Shown here: piece after piece, positions 11,700-22,574 of the stretch
How positions within the stretch are numbered: the first letter of the stretch is position 1
Layout of the letters: each line of letters starts with the position of its first letter
Assembly: GCA_036362985.1 (NCBI GenBank)
Contig: JAYGXS010000001.1
Span: forward strand, 55,040,782-55,104,781
From: Ligula intestinalis
Taxonomy: Eukaryota > Platyhelminthes > Cestoda > Diphyllobothriidea > Diphyllobothriidae
Direction: 5' to 3'
Length of the DNA: 64,000 nt
Made by a program: the position numbers and the translations under genes
Notes under the pieces: generated by a model
The model's database searches: none
The model's input: only the letters and a program-made list of their open reading frames with translations
What the model was told of the DNA's origin: nothing

Positions 11700-12260
11700 A
11701 GAAAATACTTGAATTCATGCAAAGGCGCCGGAATGGCTGGATCGGCGTAAGGATCTGGAAAGATTCTTCCCCAGTAGTCTGAGCTAGACCGTTCGTCAAT
11801 GCCGGAGAAGAGCTTTAAACTCTGTTGGCAATGATGGCAAAAAAGCTACTGGTTTGAAAATTCGACCACAATGGAGTTTGCCTTAAATATCGATGACCAT
11901 TGAAAACTCTACCTAGTTATCCATGAAGTTAGTGGTAGACCATTTGCATGGATTGGCTGTTCAAGACGTGAGTAGCGGTTTTAGTACTGAAAACGCGGCC
12001 GAGATCGGACGTTGGCGTGAACAATTCGGATACAATTTCAATTACGCTGATCAATTCATCGCCCCTTCGCGGTAACAGGGTTTTATTTATCTTCACCCTA
12101 TACAAACGAGACTGCGCGGCGGCAATGTATCGGTGGAGGACGGTATTTTTGTTAACGCCTACAGAAGAAAAGAACGAAACATGCTTGGCAAACATCACTG
12201 GATGTTTTGATCGTCACCGGTAGATGTTAGTGGTATCTGATGCAAAACGGTAGCCAACGA
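11700..12260 (+). mobile_element. Decayed RTE-type LINE relic
   Basis: Plus-strand pieces read QRRRNGWIGV near 11725-11755 and ENAAEIGRWREQFGYNFNYA near 11990-12050. They line up with CTQRRRSDWISGR and AKVDRWREHFKHLLNFEEQ of the two better RTE copies. Intervening sequence is rearranged and full of stops. The edges are approximate. Confidence 0.45.
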
Positions 12261-13082
12261 AAACGCCCAAGGTTTTTAATCAAACTTCTTGATGGGCTAC
12301 ATAACAAAGGCCAAGTATTGTCGCCCTACCAAATGCTTTAAACTTATCTCTGGACAAGATAGAAGATACTGGCACCTTAAGTAATACTTGTCTTTTAGGT
12401 GTTAACATGATTAATATGGAACGGTATGATGAAACCGCTGGGCATAACGTTTGGAATCCCATTCTACAGGTTTTGCGTTCCCCGTTGGATAGTTGGACTA
12501 TCTAACCGAAGCCTTGTTCATAGACAGAGTTGACAGACATTTTTCGTTAAGAAACTTACAGAGACTTGCTGAATCCGATATAAACCTGTAAAGAACATGA
12601 AAAACGCGTTTCGAACCAAATCTACGAAGTGCTCAACAAAAATTAGAAGTATTGCCGGAGCAGCACTAAGTACCACTTACTGCGACACTATCAGCGTGAA
12701 CAATCTTACAGAGCAGACGTGCGTCCACAAAAGTACGTAGTATCTTGTTCTGAACAGCATAGTTCAGTACGCGCCAGCATTCGTGCAACATGCCGACATA
12801 CGCGAAAGATTGATACTCATTCGCTAATCGGCATTGACTCAGGTTGTGATACTGATTATGGTGTAGTCTATTCTGAAGGTATTTCAGTCATGATGGAATT
12901 CGGGCTTTGTAACTAGCTTCGGTGTGATCACTAACAAAACGTACGTACTGTACAACGTAACTATTTAAATAGAATGAGTTGTTATCACGGATTTTGACTG
13001 CCTTTATAAATACAAATATATTTTATGGAAAACATGCATGAAAAACTCATTTCTTGCACTCGTTTGGTAGAAAAATAAGCCT
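12261..13082. other. Intron sequence, no gene recognised
   Basis: Non-coding sequence inside the large intron. A 65-codon plus frame at 12719-12916 has no domain or splice support. Confidence 0.3.
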
Positions 13083-13432
13083 TCTTTAAATTTTATACTT
13101 AAAGAAAGGGTATCTCTTGATTTCTAAAAAAGATTCTAAATTGTCGAATGATGTTGAAACCTACTGACTGCTACACGCGAATTCAAGGTTTAAAAACTGC
13201 GCACTGTGTATAGCCTGTATAAGGGAAAAACTTTTTCGCCTGCAATTTGAGGAAGAGAGCACATAGTTCTCATAAAATGTTGCAATGATGTGAAGCATGC
13301 TTAATACAGTAAACACAGCATTAATACATTGATCTATGATGAATGGACAGCTCCCCATAGTAAAAAAGCTCAGCAGTAGAATTTTTTCTAAAACCGAAGG
13401 ATACCCTTTCTTCAAGTATAAAATTTAAAGAA
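13083..13432. mobile_element. Miniature inverted-repeat element, about 350 bp
   Basis: TCTTTAAATTTTATACTT, then an AAAGAAAGGGTATC stretch at 13083-13114, is matched by its reverse complement at 13400-13432 with one mismatch. Weaker pairing continues inward. The centre is non-coding and AT-rich. It abuts the 5' end of RTE copy 2. The superfamily is not identified. Confidence 0.6.
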
Positions 13433-13435
13433 ATC

Positions 13436-16245
13436 GAAATCGGACTCTTGGTATTGGATGCTGGAATGTGCGAACGTTGTTGGCCTGACGGTACGCAGCC
13501 TTTAGCAGTACAACGTCGATTTCTGCTGCCTGTCCGAAGTCCGACTACCCAGCTCCGGTGTTCAGGAAATAAAAGTTCCTGGAGCTGACTCCCACTTCAC
13601 CCTATACCACAGTGGCTCTCATGACTCCTCCAGCAGACATGGTGTGACAGTTGCCCTCTAGTAACAAGCGAGCCGTGCACTACTTGCCTGGGAACCAGTC
13701 AATGAACGCATGGCTTATGTGCGCTCGAAGAGCCATTTCGCAAACATTTGTGGTCGCGGTAAATGCACCAACGTTCGCTGTTGACCAACGCGATAAGGAC
13801 ATATTTTACTCACATCCACAAAAATTAGTTGAAAGGCTCCCTCACCGCGATCTGTTGATTGTTGCCGGGGATTGGAATGGTCGAACTGGGCCGGGTGACT
13901 CCACAATCAGCCATCTTATCGGCCGCTTTGGACTTGGTTCTCGATGTGAGAAGGGTGACAGATTGCTGAACTTTGCTGAACGGAACCGACTGTTTGTAAC
14001 GAACACGTGCTTCCAACGATGGCCAGTCAGATTAACAATATTTTAGTCAGCTCAAGATTCCACAGCTGGGTTTATGATAGTCGGTCGCTGTGTGGTGCTA
14101 AGACTGATAATTCCCATGGCTCTAACCACGTTCTTGTTCGCACACGCTCGAAATCTCACCTCTCATCTGTGTCCAAAGTGCCCCACGCTAGACGCCCCGA
14201 TATCGCCGAAATCCGGCAACCCAATACCGCTGAGGCCCTAAGCAGATAAATCCGGAACTGCTTCACGACCCGCGCCGACAAAGAAAGGGGTAACCCATGG
14301 TCCTCAGTGAAAACGTCAGTCTATGTAGCAGCCAAGAAAATTCTTGGATGTACACAGCGGCGCCACAGTTATTGGATCAGCGGACGCACCCTGCAGTTGT
14401 TCACGGAGACATCCCAAGCTAGGGACCGTTATGACAATTCCTTCCGTGAACTAAGAAAGATGACGCAAAATCGGCCAGAGAGGACCGAAAGAAATACTGG
14501 GCTGAAATTGCAAACTCCATGGAGCAGGCCTCAGACGTTGGTGATACTCGAAATATCTACCAACCTATTCGCCTGAATGACTTAGTTCGTGATGTGAATG
14601 GCAACTTTATTGCTGACAACGCGACCAAAATCGAACGCTGGTGTGAGAACTTTGAGCATTTCCTCAACTTCGATACGGAGCCTACCGCCCCCCTGCTCCC
14701 ATCTACAGTAGAGCCTCCTCCATCTTTCGCTTATCCAGTGTCATGCAACCCGCTTTCTGAAGCAGAAATCGCTAATTTCATAAAAAGACTGCGAAACAAT
14801 AAGGCGCCTGGAGAGGACGGCATACCCACTGAAATCTACAAGTCCCGACACTCTGGGGCCTTGGCTCCATGAGGTGATTGGACAAGCATGGATAGACGAG
14901 ACCGTTACTGATGACTGGGGCTCAGACATCCTTGTGCCTGTCCACAAGAAGGGAGACAAGACAAAATGTGAGAACTACTGCGGCATAAGCCTAATCGACA
15001 TTGCTGCGAAGATTTTCGCTATTTCCCTCCTCAGGCGGTTCCAGTCTGTGCACGACTCCAGGACGCGACCCAACCAGGCCGGATTTCGTACTGGGCGTGG
15101 ATGTGTGGATCATATATTCACATTGAGACAGATCCTTGAATTCCGCCATAGCTACCAACAACTAACGGCCATCTGCTTTGTTGACTTTGCTGCTGCCTTC
15201 GACTCTGGCCATCGTGACTCCCTATGGCGGATAATGTCATTTTGATGATGTACCACCAAAAATAATCGACATGATCAAGGCATACTTTCGCTCCACCGCT
15301 GCGCGATTTTTAGCCCACAACAACCTCACAGAACCTTTCGTTATTCGGTTAGGCAATCGGCAAGGCTGTGTCCTGTCGCCCATCCTCTTTAACTACGTCA
15401 TTGACTGGGTTCTCGGGAAGGCCCTACAAGGCAGTGACGATATTGAGCTTGCACCCGGACGCCGGTCGACTGACCTCAACTATGCTGATGATATCGCTTT
15501 ACTAGCATCTAGCTTTTGCGATCTCCAGTCTAAGGTGTCACGGGTGAACTAGATCACGAAATCGGTCGGTTTGTCCATAAACGCTGGGAAGACCAAATTG
15601 TTTTCATGTTGCATCCCTGCCGAAAAGGAGGCATCTCTCGAGATTATTGGCTGTCAAATTGAAGAATTCGACAGTTTCAAATACCTGTGAGCGAGGTTGC
15701 TGCCGAATAGACAGAGTAAGGGTGACATGGTCTCCCGAATTGACGCAGCATGACGAGTGTTCGCCAGTCTTTGGAAGTGCTTATGGATCCGACGCGATAT
15801 TTCTATCTCAACAAAGATCGGCATGTACCGTGCATCTGTGCGGTCCGTCCTCCTACACGAATGCGAATGTTGAGCTATGCGTGTGGAAGATGAACAAAAA
15901 CTGTAAGTCTTTGATCACTTCTGTCTGAGGATTATCCTTCGAGTAAAGTACACCAACTTAGTCTCAAATGACAAAATCACATGGATATCCCAGGCCATTC
16001 AGGAAATACGGATGAGGCGGTTTGGACACGTTTTTCATTGCCAACCTCAAGAGCTCAGTGCTACTGCCCTCGACTTGAAACCGTTGCCTTATTGGAAACG
16101 TCGAAGGGGGGGGGGGGTCAGGTCAAAACCTGGTTCGACTCAGTCCGTCAGGACATGGAAGTGGTTCTTGGACTTTCAGTATTCGGTCTCCGGTGCTGGT
16201 GAAGAGAATAGGTTGAACTGTCCAGGTCAGGCAATTTCATGATGT
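13436..16245 (+). mobile_element. RTE-type non-LTR retrotransposon, copy 2, near full length
   Basis: It begins at the first endonuclease motif (GCWNVRTLLA near 13455-13485) and runs through endonuclease, RT and the FGHV region to about 16245. It belongs to the same family as the copy at 1-2573: the shared blocks are colinear, but this copy has more stops, so it is older or faster-decayed. It sits inside the large intron of the zinc-ribbon gene, on the opposite strand. Confidence 0.8.
13441..16245 (+). pseudogene. RTE endonuclease-reverse transcriptase, heavily broken
   Basis: Readable pieces are VAGDWNGRTG near 13862-13892 and a damaged QINNIL/GSNHVLVRTRSK pair near 14030-14150, where DNA is missing relative to copy 1. 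In the RT, NNKAPGEDGIPTEIYK lies near 14796-14843, motif A VDFAAAFDSGHRDS near 15180-15222, the QGCVLSPILFNYVIDWVLGK block near 15361-15420 and YADD at 15481-15492. At least four frame changes and several stops separate them, and motif B has lost its usual G-V-x-Q lead. No functional protein is possible. Confidence 0.8.
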
Positions 16246-16438
16246 AAAGATGAAGGAGTGTAGCAATGTTTGGCAATGAGAAGTGTACTAAAGAAAGCTT
16301 CTAAGAGGCTTATAAATCCGGTGATCATAAGGATATTTGCGGGCAATTTGTCTCGTTAGACTCCCTAAGACCTCAATGTATACTCAACAGGATTTAATGG
16401 GAAACTAAATTCGGCAGATATCTTTTTTCTACATAGTA

Positions 16439-16966
16439 CAGTAGTCGCCGGCTACTAAGCCCACCTCAGGCCCAGACCAAAATTGGGCTTAATAAGCGGC
16501 GGGCGCAATAACCGGAGAGTCCTAGTTCTTGATTAGCAAACGCAGGATAGGCCTTATACATTACATACGTACTGTATTATGGGTAGAGCTTGGTTATGTA
16601 CAAGAAAAGAATGCGGTTTGTCTGTATTTTACGTAATAACAAAAGCAAAAAAATGATTTGCGACACGTGTAAAAAAGCGGCCCAGTGTCAGTTGTTTTGG
16701 AGGAAACTACACTCGCAAGTACTCTTTGATGTCCTCTTCCAGGCACCAGAAATCGTCGAATTTTGTGAAATCCGATGCCTGTAGACCGCGTTGGGCACGC
16801 AGAGAGATGAGAATCTCACTCTATCCTGTTGGCAAACTGGGCTTTGTAGCCGGCGACTGGGCTTATTAGCCGGCTGATTTTGCTATGAAAATTCCGTTCC
16901 AAGCTGATTTAAGCTTAATACGCGGCTGGGCCTATTAACCGTGAGCTGAATAACCGGCGACTACTG
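16439..16966. mobile_element. 528-bp miniature transposon with CAGTAGTC termini and TA target duplication
   Basis: The left end CAGTAGTCGCCGGCTACTAA and the right end, reverse-complementing to CAGTAGTCGCCGG, form terminal inverted repeats. TA flanks both sides (16437-16438 and 16967-16968). TA duplication and a CAGT start are typical of the pogo/Tigger branch of Tc1-mariner. The interior has no complete gene. About 260 bp of the left end and 145 bp of the right end match the two ends of the 38.2-47.07 kb interval, so this looks like an internally deleted family member. Confidence 0.75.
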
Positions 16967-17972
16967 TACACAAAAACGATGATATAAAGACAGCATTATA
17001 ACGGTTAAAAGAAACAAGTAACAGATAGAAAACGGGCTCTTCGCACTCGAAGAAAAAGTACGAAGAGTGATAATTAAACCGATTCTAAATTCAATGCATT
17101 TTAGTTGAGTGAAAATATTGGTGTATTCTTTTGAACTCCCTGTTTTTGTTGACTAATACGCTATGGATAGAATAGCAAAATTAAGATAATTGCCAAGCTG
17201 CAATGTGTATTATTTGGTTGATGGTAAGGCAGAAATCATAGACCTGTCAAGAGCTATTGCTAGAATAAGTTTCTTTACATGCGTGATTAATAGACCTTTT
17301 ATATTCCATCGTACATCGTAATTGTATATGTCCGAAAATACCTTAATGCATTTTCTTGTGGTAAAAGTAAACTTCATTTGACCTGAACGCAAAATTGCTC
17401 AGTTTCTTTGTCGACCACACTGGTAAGAAAAGTGCGAAACAAAAGTCCTGTTTGCAGTTGCAACGGGCGAAAACCCCAACACAATTTTTATAGCTGCAGA
17501 AAACATGTTAATTCGTCGGTATTATTTGGATCCCTGTAGCAGAATAATAACGTAAACCGACGGAACCAGTTAGTCGCACGCCCCCCGCTTATGAAAAGCA
17601 CTTATGAAAGTTAGTCGCCGCTAAGGTCTTAAACTCGTGACGGGTACTTTTTAAAACCCTTTGCTAAAATACGAAATTTTGCTATGACTCTGGTTAACAG
17701 CCCTTAAGAACTGAAAAATAATCACTTAGCTGCTGGCTCACGCAACGAAAACTGGTGGCGCAAGAACCATAACCCACTTCGAAAAAATTAGTGAGCGATA
17801 CACTATTTAAGGCGGCTTTACGTTAGGTTAGCCATTGCGCTTAATTCCATTTCCAATCGGCCTGATCAAAATAGGCACCTAAGACGTAATAAGTGGAAAG
17901 AGAACAAGTTTAATTCGACCTGCTTCTACTGCTGACGTTCGTCACTACAAGCACTCACACATGTTTTTAGAC
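16967..17972. other. No gene recognised
   Basis: AT-rich intron sequence of the minus-strand zinc-ribbon gene. A 60-codon minus-strand frame at 17210-17392 lacks splice support. Confidence 0.35.
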
Positions 17973-17980
17973 TATTTATA
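17973..17980 (+). promoter_or_regulatory. TATA-like box upstream of a candidate first exon
   Basis: TATTTATA lies 47 bases before the ATG at 18027. The spacing fits a core promoter with a short leader. The sequence alone is weak evidence in AT-rich DNA. Confidence 0.25.
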
Positions 17981-18026
17981 GCTACGCACCGGTAGTCGTG
18001 TTGTGAGAGGTTGAAATTTGACTGAA

Positions 18027-18189
18027 ATGGCTGCTAAACGTAGCGTATGCCCCACATCTTTAAGTGTGACGGGTGATGAACTTTTGAAAGAAACCTCATC
18101 GGATAAATGCAAACAGATTGTCTGGACTCGTCAGACACTGCGACCACGTCTAACTCCAGTTGTCTCGAAGATCTATTGCCAAGGAAACG
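18027..18189 (+). CDS. Candidate first coding exon of an unknown plus-strand gene
   Basis: An ATG in good context (GAAATGG) opens 54 codons starting MAAKRSVCPTSLSVTGDELL and ending VSKIYCQGN. They stop at a near-ideal donor (AACG then GTGAGTGC, GT at 18190-18191) in phase 1. No family is recognised and no second exon was located. It lies antisense inside the first intron of the zinc-ribbon gene. The opposite strand is also open for 128 codons here, so this may be chance. Confidence 0.4.
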
Positions 18190-18359
18190 GTGAGTGCTGA
18201 AATAAAGGGATATAGAGGCACCTTGAGGCTGCCTCACATAAAACTTTATCCCTCGACGGAAACATTTTTTAGTTTGCATATGGAATTCAAAGGAGCATGC
18301 GGCTATAAGTCCGACACTTTTTTTCATACCAACAGCATAATTATTTATCAAGATGTTAC

Positions 18360-19348
18360 CTGTGTCCCCGGTTAGTCCGATTTGCAGAACGGCCCCAGCG
18401 TGGCGCCTTCTGTTTTGCATTTATCCTTCGTCTTCTCCGTGGGAAGTTTCCAGACAGCAAAATTGATTGCCCAGCTTGTAATTCTTCTGAACTAGCGCAG
18501 CGGAGAGCGTTGGGTTGTTGGACGTGTAAAATTCTGGGAGCTAGAAGACCTGTGCCAGGATTCTCTCTTGGAACACATTCGGTTAGCGATCTCGCATGAA
18601 CTTGATCACTTGTAATACAGTCGTTAAGTTTCATTGATATTTCTTCAACGTTCTGATGTAATACGGGATCGAAGTTTTGGAAATAAGAAGCCGCCTGATA
18701 AGGCCCTTGCACAAAAACCGATGGGCCCAAGGCATTTACCTGAGCATAATCAGGAGGAAATCTATTAGCGTAATCCAAGTCTGATCTGATACTTGACGAA
18801 GACTGAGAATTGGCAAAAAATGGATCGAAGGCCTCTCCGGAGTACGACGTACCGCTCCCACACGGACCCGAAACACATCGTTGACGTAACTCTCGGACGT
18901 TCTGAAAATTCCTACTGTGGAAATTTTGATTTCTACCGAAAGAGCGACTGTGTCCGCTATCAGATGTAGAGAATGAGCCGGCCATCTGGATGCCGTTGTC
19001 ACCATACGCGAGAGGAAGCGAGATTTGGCTGCAGTCGTTCGGAGGAAGTCCTGTAATTTCACCAGATGAGTGTGACGGTTGAGTGCCCAGTTTGGGGTAC
19101 TGAACCGGAAAGCAGAGGCCCAAGTTACTGTTCTCATTATACGTGCAACCTGTGGTGTAGCTTACATCACCATATCGGGTTTGGTGCTGTGAGAATTCCG
19201 AGTAGGTCGATATTTGACTTGGGGGGTCGTAGCCGATAAGCAAACATCCACAGGCGGTACACCAATTCATTTTTGAAAAATTTGGCCTCTCACAATCTGG
19301 GCATACGGACAAAACCAGCGGTTCAAGTGGATTTAAATTTGAATCCAT
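18360..19348 (-). CDS. Zinc-ribbon protein of unknown function, first coding exon
   Basis: The preferred start is the ATG at 19348 (purine at -3, G at +4), giving MDSNLNPLEPLVLSVCPDC. An upstream in-frame ATG five codons earlier is possible. Residues 16-36 form a four-cysteine zinc ribbon (CPDC, then CTACGC). About 290 residues follow, rich in Ser, Gln, Asn and Pro and probably disordered, ending in a basic stretch with FPRRRRRINAKQKAPRWGR. Such an architecture suggests a nucleic-acid or protein-binding factor; that is inference. The exon ends ACACAG then GTAACA (GT at 18359-18358) in phase 2, which fits the exon at 10336-10507. Read without splicing, it stops at once at TAA 18358-18356. Confidence 0.7.
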
Positions 19349-19399
19349 AATCCATGTAAGCATACACAGCACTGTTTCACGGGCGTTATACAAGTCCAA

Positions 19400-20706
19400 A
19401 AAGTTTAACGCCCAAAATTACTACAAATACTTCGTAAAATAAATAAAGGACAGTTGCTCATACGAATACAAGACGTGGCGAAGTCATAAGCCACCAAGAC
19501 CACCAGCAAAAAAACCCAAACGAAAATTACGAACCAACAAGATAATATGATTAACCAATCAGCTACGGAAATGTCCAGTCTAGTGGAACAGGCAACCCTA
19601 CAATGGCTTGTTTAAACGATCTGACGTTTGGATAAATGTCGAAGACTGAGATGTGTTGAAGGTTGCCTCGTGAACATTTTCCCTTACAATTCGCACTTTA
19701 CTTCACTTTTACTGAATCTCTCTGTATTTGTGTTTTAATTCGCTAAAATACACAAAAAATAGCTCTGACTTGCAGCCAAACCAATTCTGATGTCCCTGCA
19801 TTTAGGGCTGATGGTTAGCAAATAAAAACTCCTTTAGTGACCCCACTCCGTACTGATGCCCTTACGCGAAGGCTCATAGCGGCTAATAAGTGCGCATACA
19901 GTAGTGTCTCCTTCAAAGCTGACTGACACGTAGAACGCCTTCTAGACGCTTGTGACCATTCCCGAGCTCACACACTACGGACACCGGCCATTTCGCCGCC
20001 GGACGTGTACTAGTTCGAGAGTAAACTTCCTCCTTCCTCTTCTCCATATCTTTTGTACACAATACACTGTTCCTTCCACTTGGCGCCTGCCTTCTTCTCC
20101 CAAACTGGATCAGGATTTGCAGATCGCAACGACAGGGGTTTTATATATTAACCTAATGCACTGTGATACGTCTGAGCTTGAGTCCTTAGTAGGCATAGAT
20201 TTATCGGTGTAATAAGCCCTTTTAACTGAAATCAGCTCGGGACTGCAAAAGAGGACCCACACTTTCTCCAGGGTCTTTTTACTGGACAGGACCTAATTTT
20301 CAATTAATCTTTACAGAGGTTCATATTTGCTTATTTTTCAAAATTTATAATTGAGTATATATATATAAATGGGTGCCAGGCAGAGCCTTTGAAGACCCTT
20401 CACTCCAGTTCAGTTTTTTTTTCATTTATTTACGTATATATTCTGGCTAATCGTGCAATGTTTCAGAGCGATGTGTGATCATTATATCGATCGTTGATGT
20501 TTACCTAATATCCCTACAAACACCAGCCCCTCCAATACCCCCATGCCCCGCGGGGAATGAGGGGGATTTGGCGGGGATAGAGGTGGCACAGGCGGGGAAA
20601 TTGTTGGCCAATTCACGCATGTGCCCCTCTCTTGCCTTTCTTGCAAAAAATGCGCAGCGGACGCTTATTTTCGCAACGCTGGTCGCCCCGCCATACAAAT
20701 CCTTCG
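19400..20706. other. Upstream region of the zinc-ribbon gene, no further gene recognised
   Basis: This should contain the promoter of the minus-strand zinc-ribbon gene. An 86-codon plus-strand frame at 19952-20212 follows a pyrimidine-rich stretch but has no domain. AT runs near 20355-20365 are low complexity. Confidence 0.35.
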
Positions 20707-21433
20707 CTTTACCCACTGCATTTATGGCAATGTTCCGGAACCAAAGGTTAAAGTGGTTCCGATGAAACCAAAGGTGCCGCTTTTGTCCTACTGCGCCATG
20801 ATTGCGTATATGGGCGGTATTCCGTGCACTGGCCCGAGTAGTCTCCAAGCTGTCATTGAAATCGATGGTCGAACACCAACACACAAGCTCCCACGTCCAC
20901 CTGAGAAAAAACATTCGCGCACGCACGCTTACTGCATTTGCTACCTCCCCCCTCTCCAAATTCGGCGGCTGGATCGATACCTTGCTCTGGCAACTTTTAC
21001 CGGCGTATGCCTAGGGCGAAAAACTAGAGTGTTCAGGGTGCACGCGTTCAAATAGGGGGTGGAAAGGTGGGGGTCTGGGGTAGAGGGGTAGGGGATGACA
21101 GCGTGCATCAAGTGCAGTCTGAGCAGACTCGGTTAAGCTTAATGTTTAGGCGTAATTTTTCAGTTGTTGTCTCAGAGGGGGGAGGTAGAAAATGCTGGAG
21201 GCGTGCGTGCACGTATGTTTTTTCTCAGGTGGACGTGGGAGCTTATGTGTGGGTTTTCGACCATCGATTTCGATGACAGCTTTCAGACTTCCCGGGACAG
21301 TGCACGGAATGCCACCCATATACGCAATCACGGCACAGTGGGACCAAAGTTGAACCAAAGTGGGACCTTTGGTTCTACTGGAACCACTTTAAGCTTTGGT
21401 TCTGGAACATTGCCATTAAGACGTTGCATAAAG
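20707..21433. repeat. Large imperfect inverted repeat (foldback-like)
   Basis: The left arm 20707-20951 and the right arm 21177-21433 are reverse complements with scattered mismatches and small indels, separated by 225 bp. Shared landmarks are ATGGCAATGTTCC, TGATTGCGTATATGGG, ATTCCGTGCACTG and GAAATCGATGGTCGAA. Each arm keeps a similar open frame containing RARMFFLRWTWEL, so the arm may derive from a coding repeat. No transposase was found between them. Confidence 0.7.
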
Positions 21434-22031
21434 TAGAAAACTAAACGCTGATTAATGATGGTGGATCATTTATTCGTAGGAAAAATAATTCAGAAAATGT
21501 GTACAGCAAATAATATCGTTCTTCCTCTGCTGGCACAGTTAATGGGAAGCGTCATTCTTGCCATCCACAGCTGGATCCTAAAATGCTATAAATCTGTTGT
21601 TTTGTAAAATAAACTGGTAATAAAGAAGTTTGGGTAGGATTGTGTCATAGGGACATGTGAGTGCACGCGAAGCGCGCCCAACTCCAAGACGGGAGAGTGG
21701 AAATAGGGGAAAGTATGGGTGGGGCCTTTCAGAGGAGGAAATAGAGCGCAATAATTCTAAAAACGAAGAAAATTACGTACAAACGCTTAGATTTGTTTTC
21801 CTGAACTAAAAATTAGCTAAACAATTGTTTTTTTAGTATAAAAAGGGGAAAAAGCAGCGTGGAAACCAAGAAAATTATGCCGCGAAAGGCAATTGGAGGG
21901 AAAATAATCAAGTAATTGAATATCTGCTCTCAAGGACATGCAAACCCGAGCCGCTGTGCTGGTGACCAATAAAATACCAGCAGCCAAAATATCACTTTCG
22001 GCTAGCCAAAACATGCGCGAAGTAGGTGCAA
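21434..22031. other. No gene recognised
   Basis: Non-coding sequence left of the Gypsy element. No target duplication of the LTR element could be identified at its right edge. Confidence 0.35.
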
Positions 22032-22564
22032 TGCGAAGCTGACAACAAAGGACGGAGACGAGCATTGGAAACGAGCCAACGAGCTACCAATACGACAGTC
22101 AGTCCAAAAAAGATAAGTCAGTGACTGGAGATGAGCGTCTTGAAGGTCCTTGATACAAAAATAATCTAATGGGAGAACCTTATGCAAAAAACTGAAGGGG
22201 GATACTGTCTCTGAAAAGAATGGTAGCTAAATCCTTGACTAGAAGGGAACAGCCGTAGCGACGTTGGAAGCGCGCCGGAAGATGGATCCGGGTCCCCAGT
22301 CGGCCTCGTTATTTATCCCTGCCCGTGAAGGTCGTCCAGGGAGCGGCCTTTGTATTTTAAGGTAAAACAAAAGTAGTGTTCAATTATCTTAGTGATTATT
22401 ATTTATTTATTATTATTAAGTTAAATATAAACACGATAATAGTTATTTACTTCCATGATCAGTTCTATAGATATGGAGAAGATTCGCGCGCGTGCCCCTT
22501 AAGGGGCGCGTTCGCAGAACATTCGGCGCATCACTCACGTGCTTCTATCCCACATGCCTCTACA
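22032..22564 (-). repeat. 3' LTR of the Gypsy element
   Basis: 533 bp beginning TGCGAAGCTGAC and ending CTCTACA on the plus strand, so TG...CA bounds hold. It matches the other LTR along its length with scattered substitutions. It contains a 28-base segment (starting CGGAAGATGGATCC) absent from the other LTR. Confidence 0.9.
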
Positions 22565-22574
22565 TTGCTTCCCT

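Noticed and set aside
18034..18420. 128-codon minus-strand frame beyond the zinc-ribbon exon end
   Set aside because: It is in a different frame from the exon and crosses its splice donor; the spliced model with matching phases explains the data better.
19952..20212. 86-codon plus-strand frame after a pyrimidine-rich stretch
   Set aside because: No domain and no matching donor; the pyrimidine tract seems compositional.
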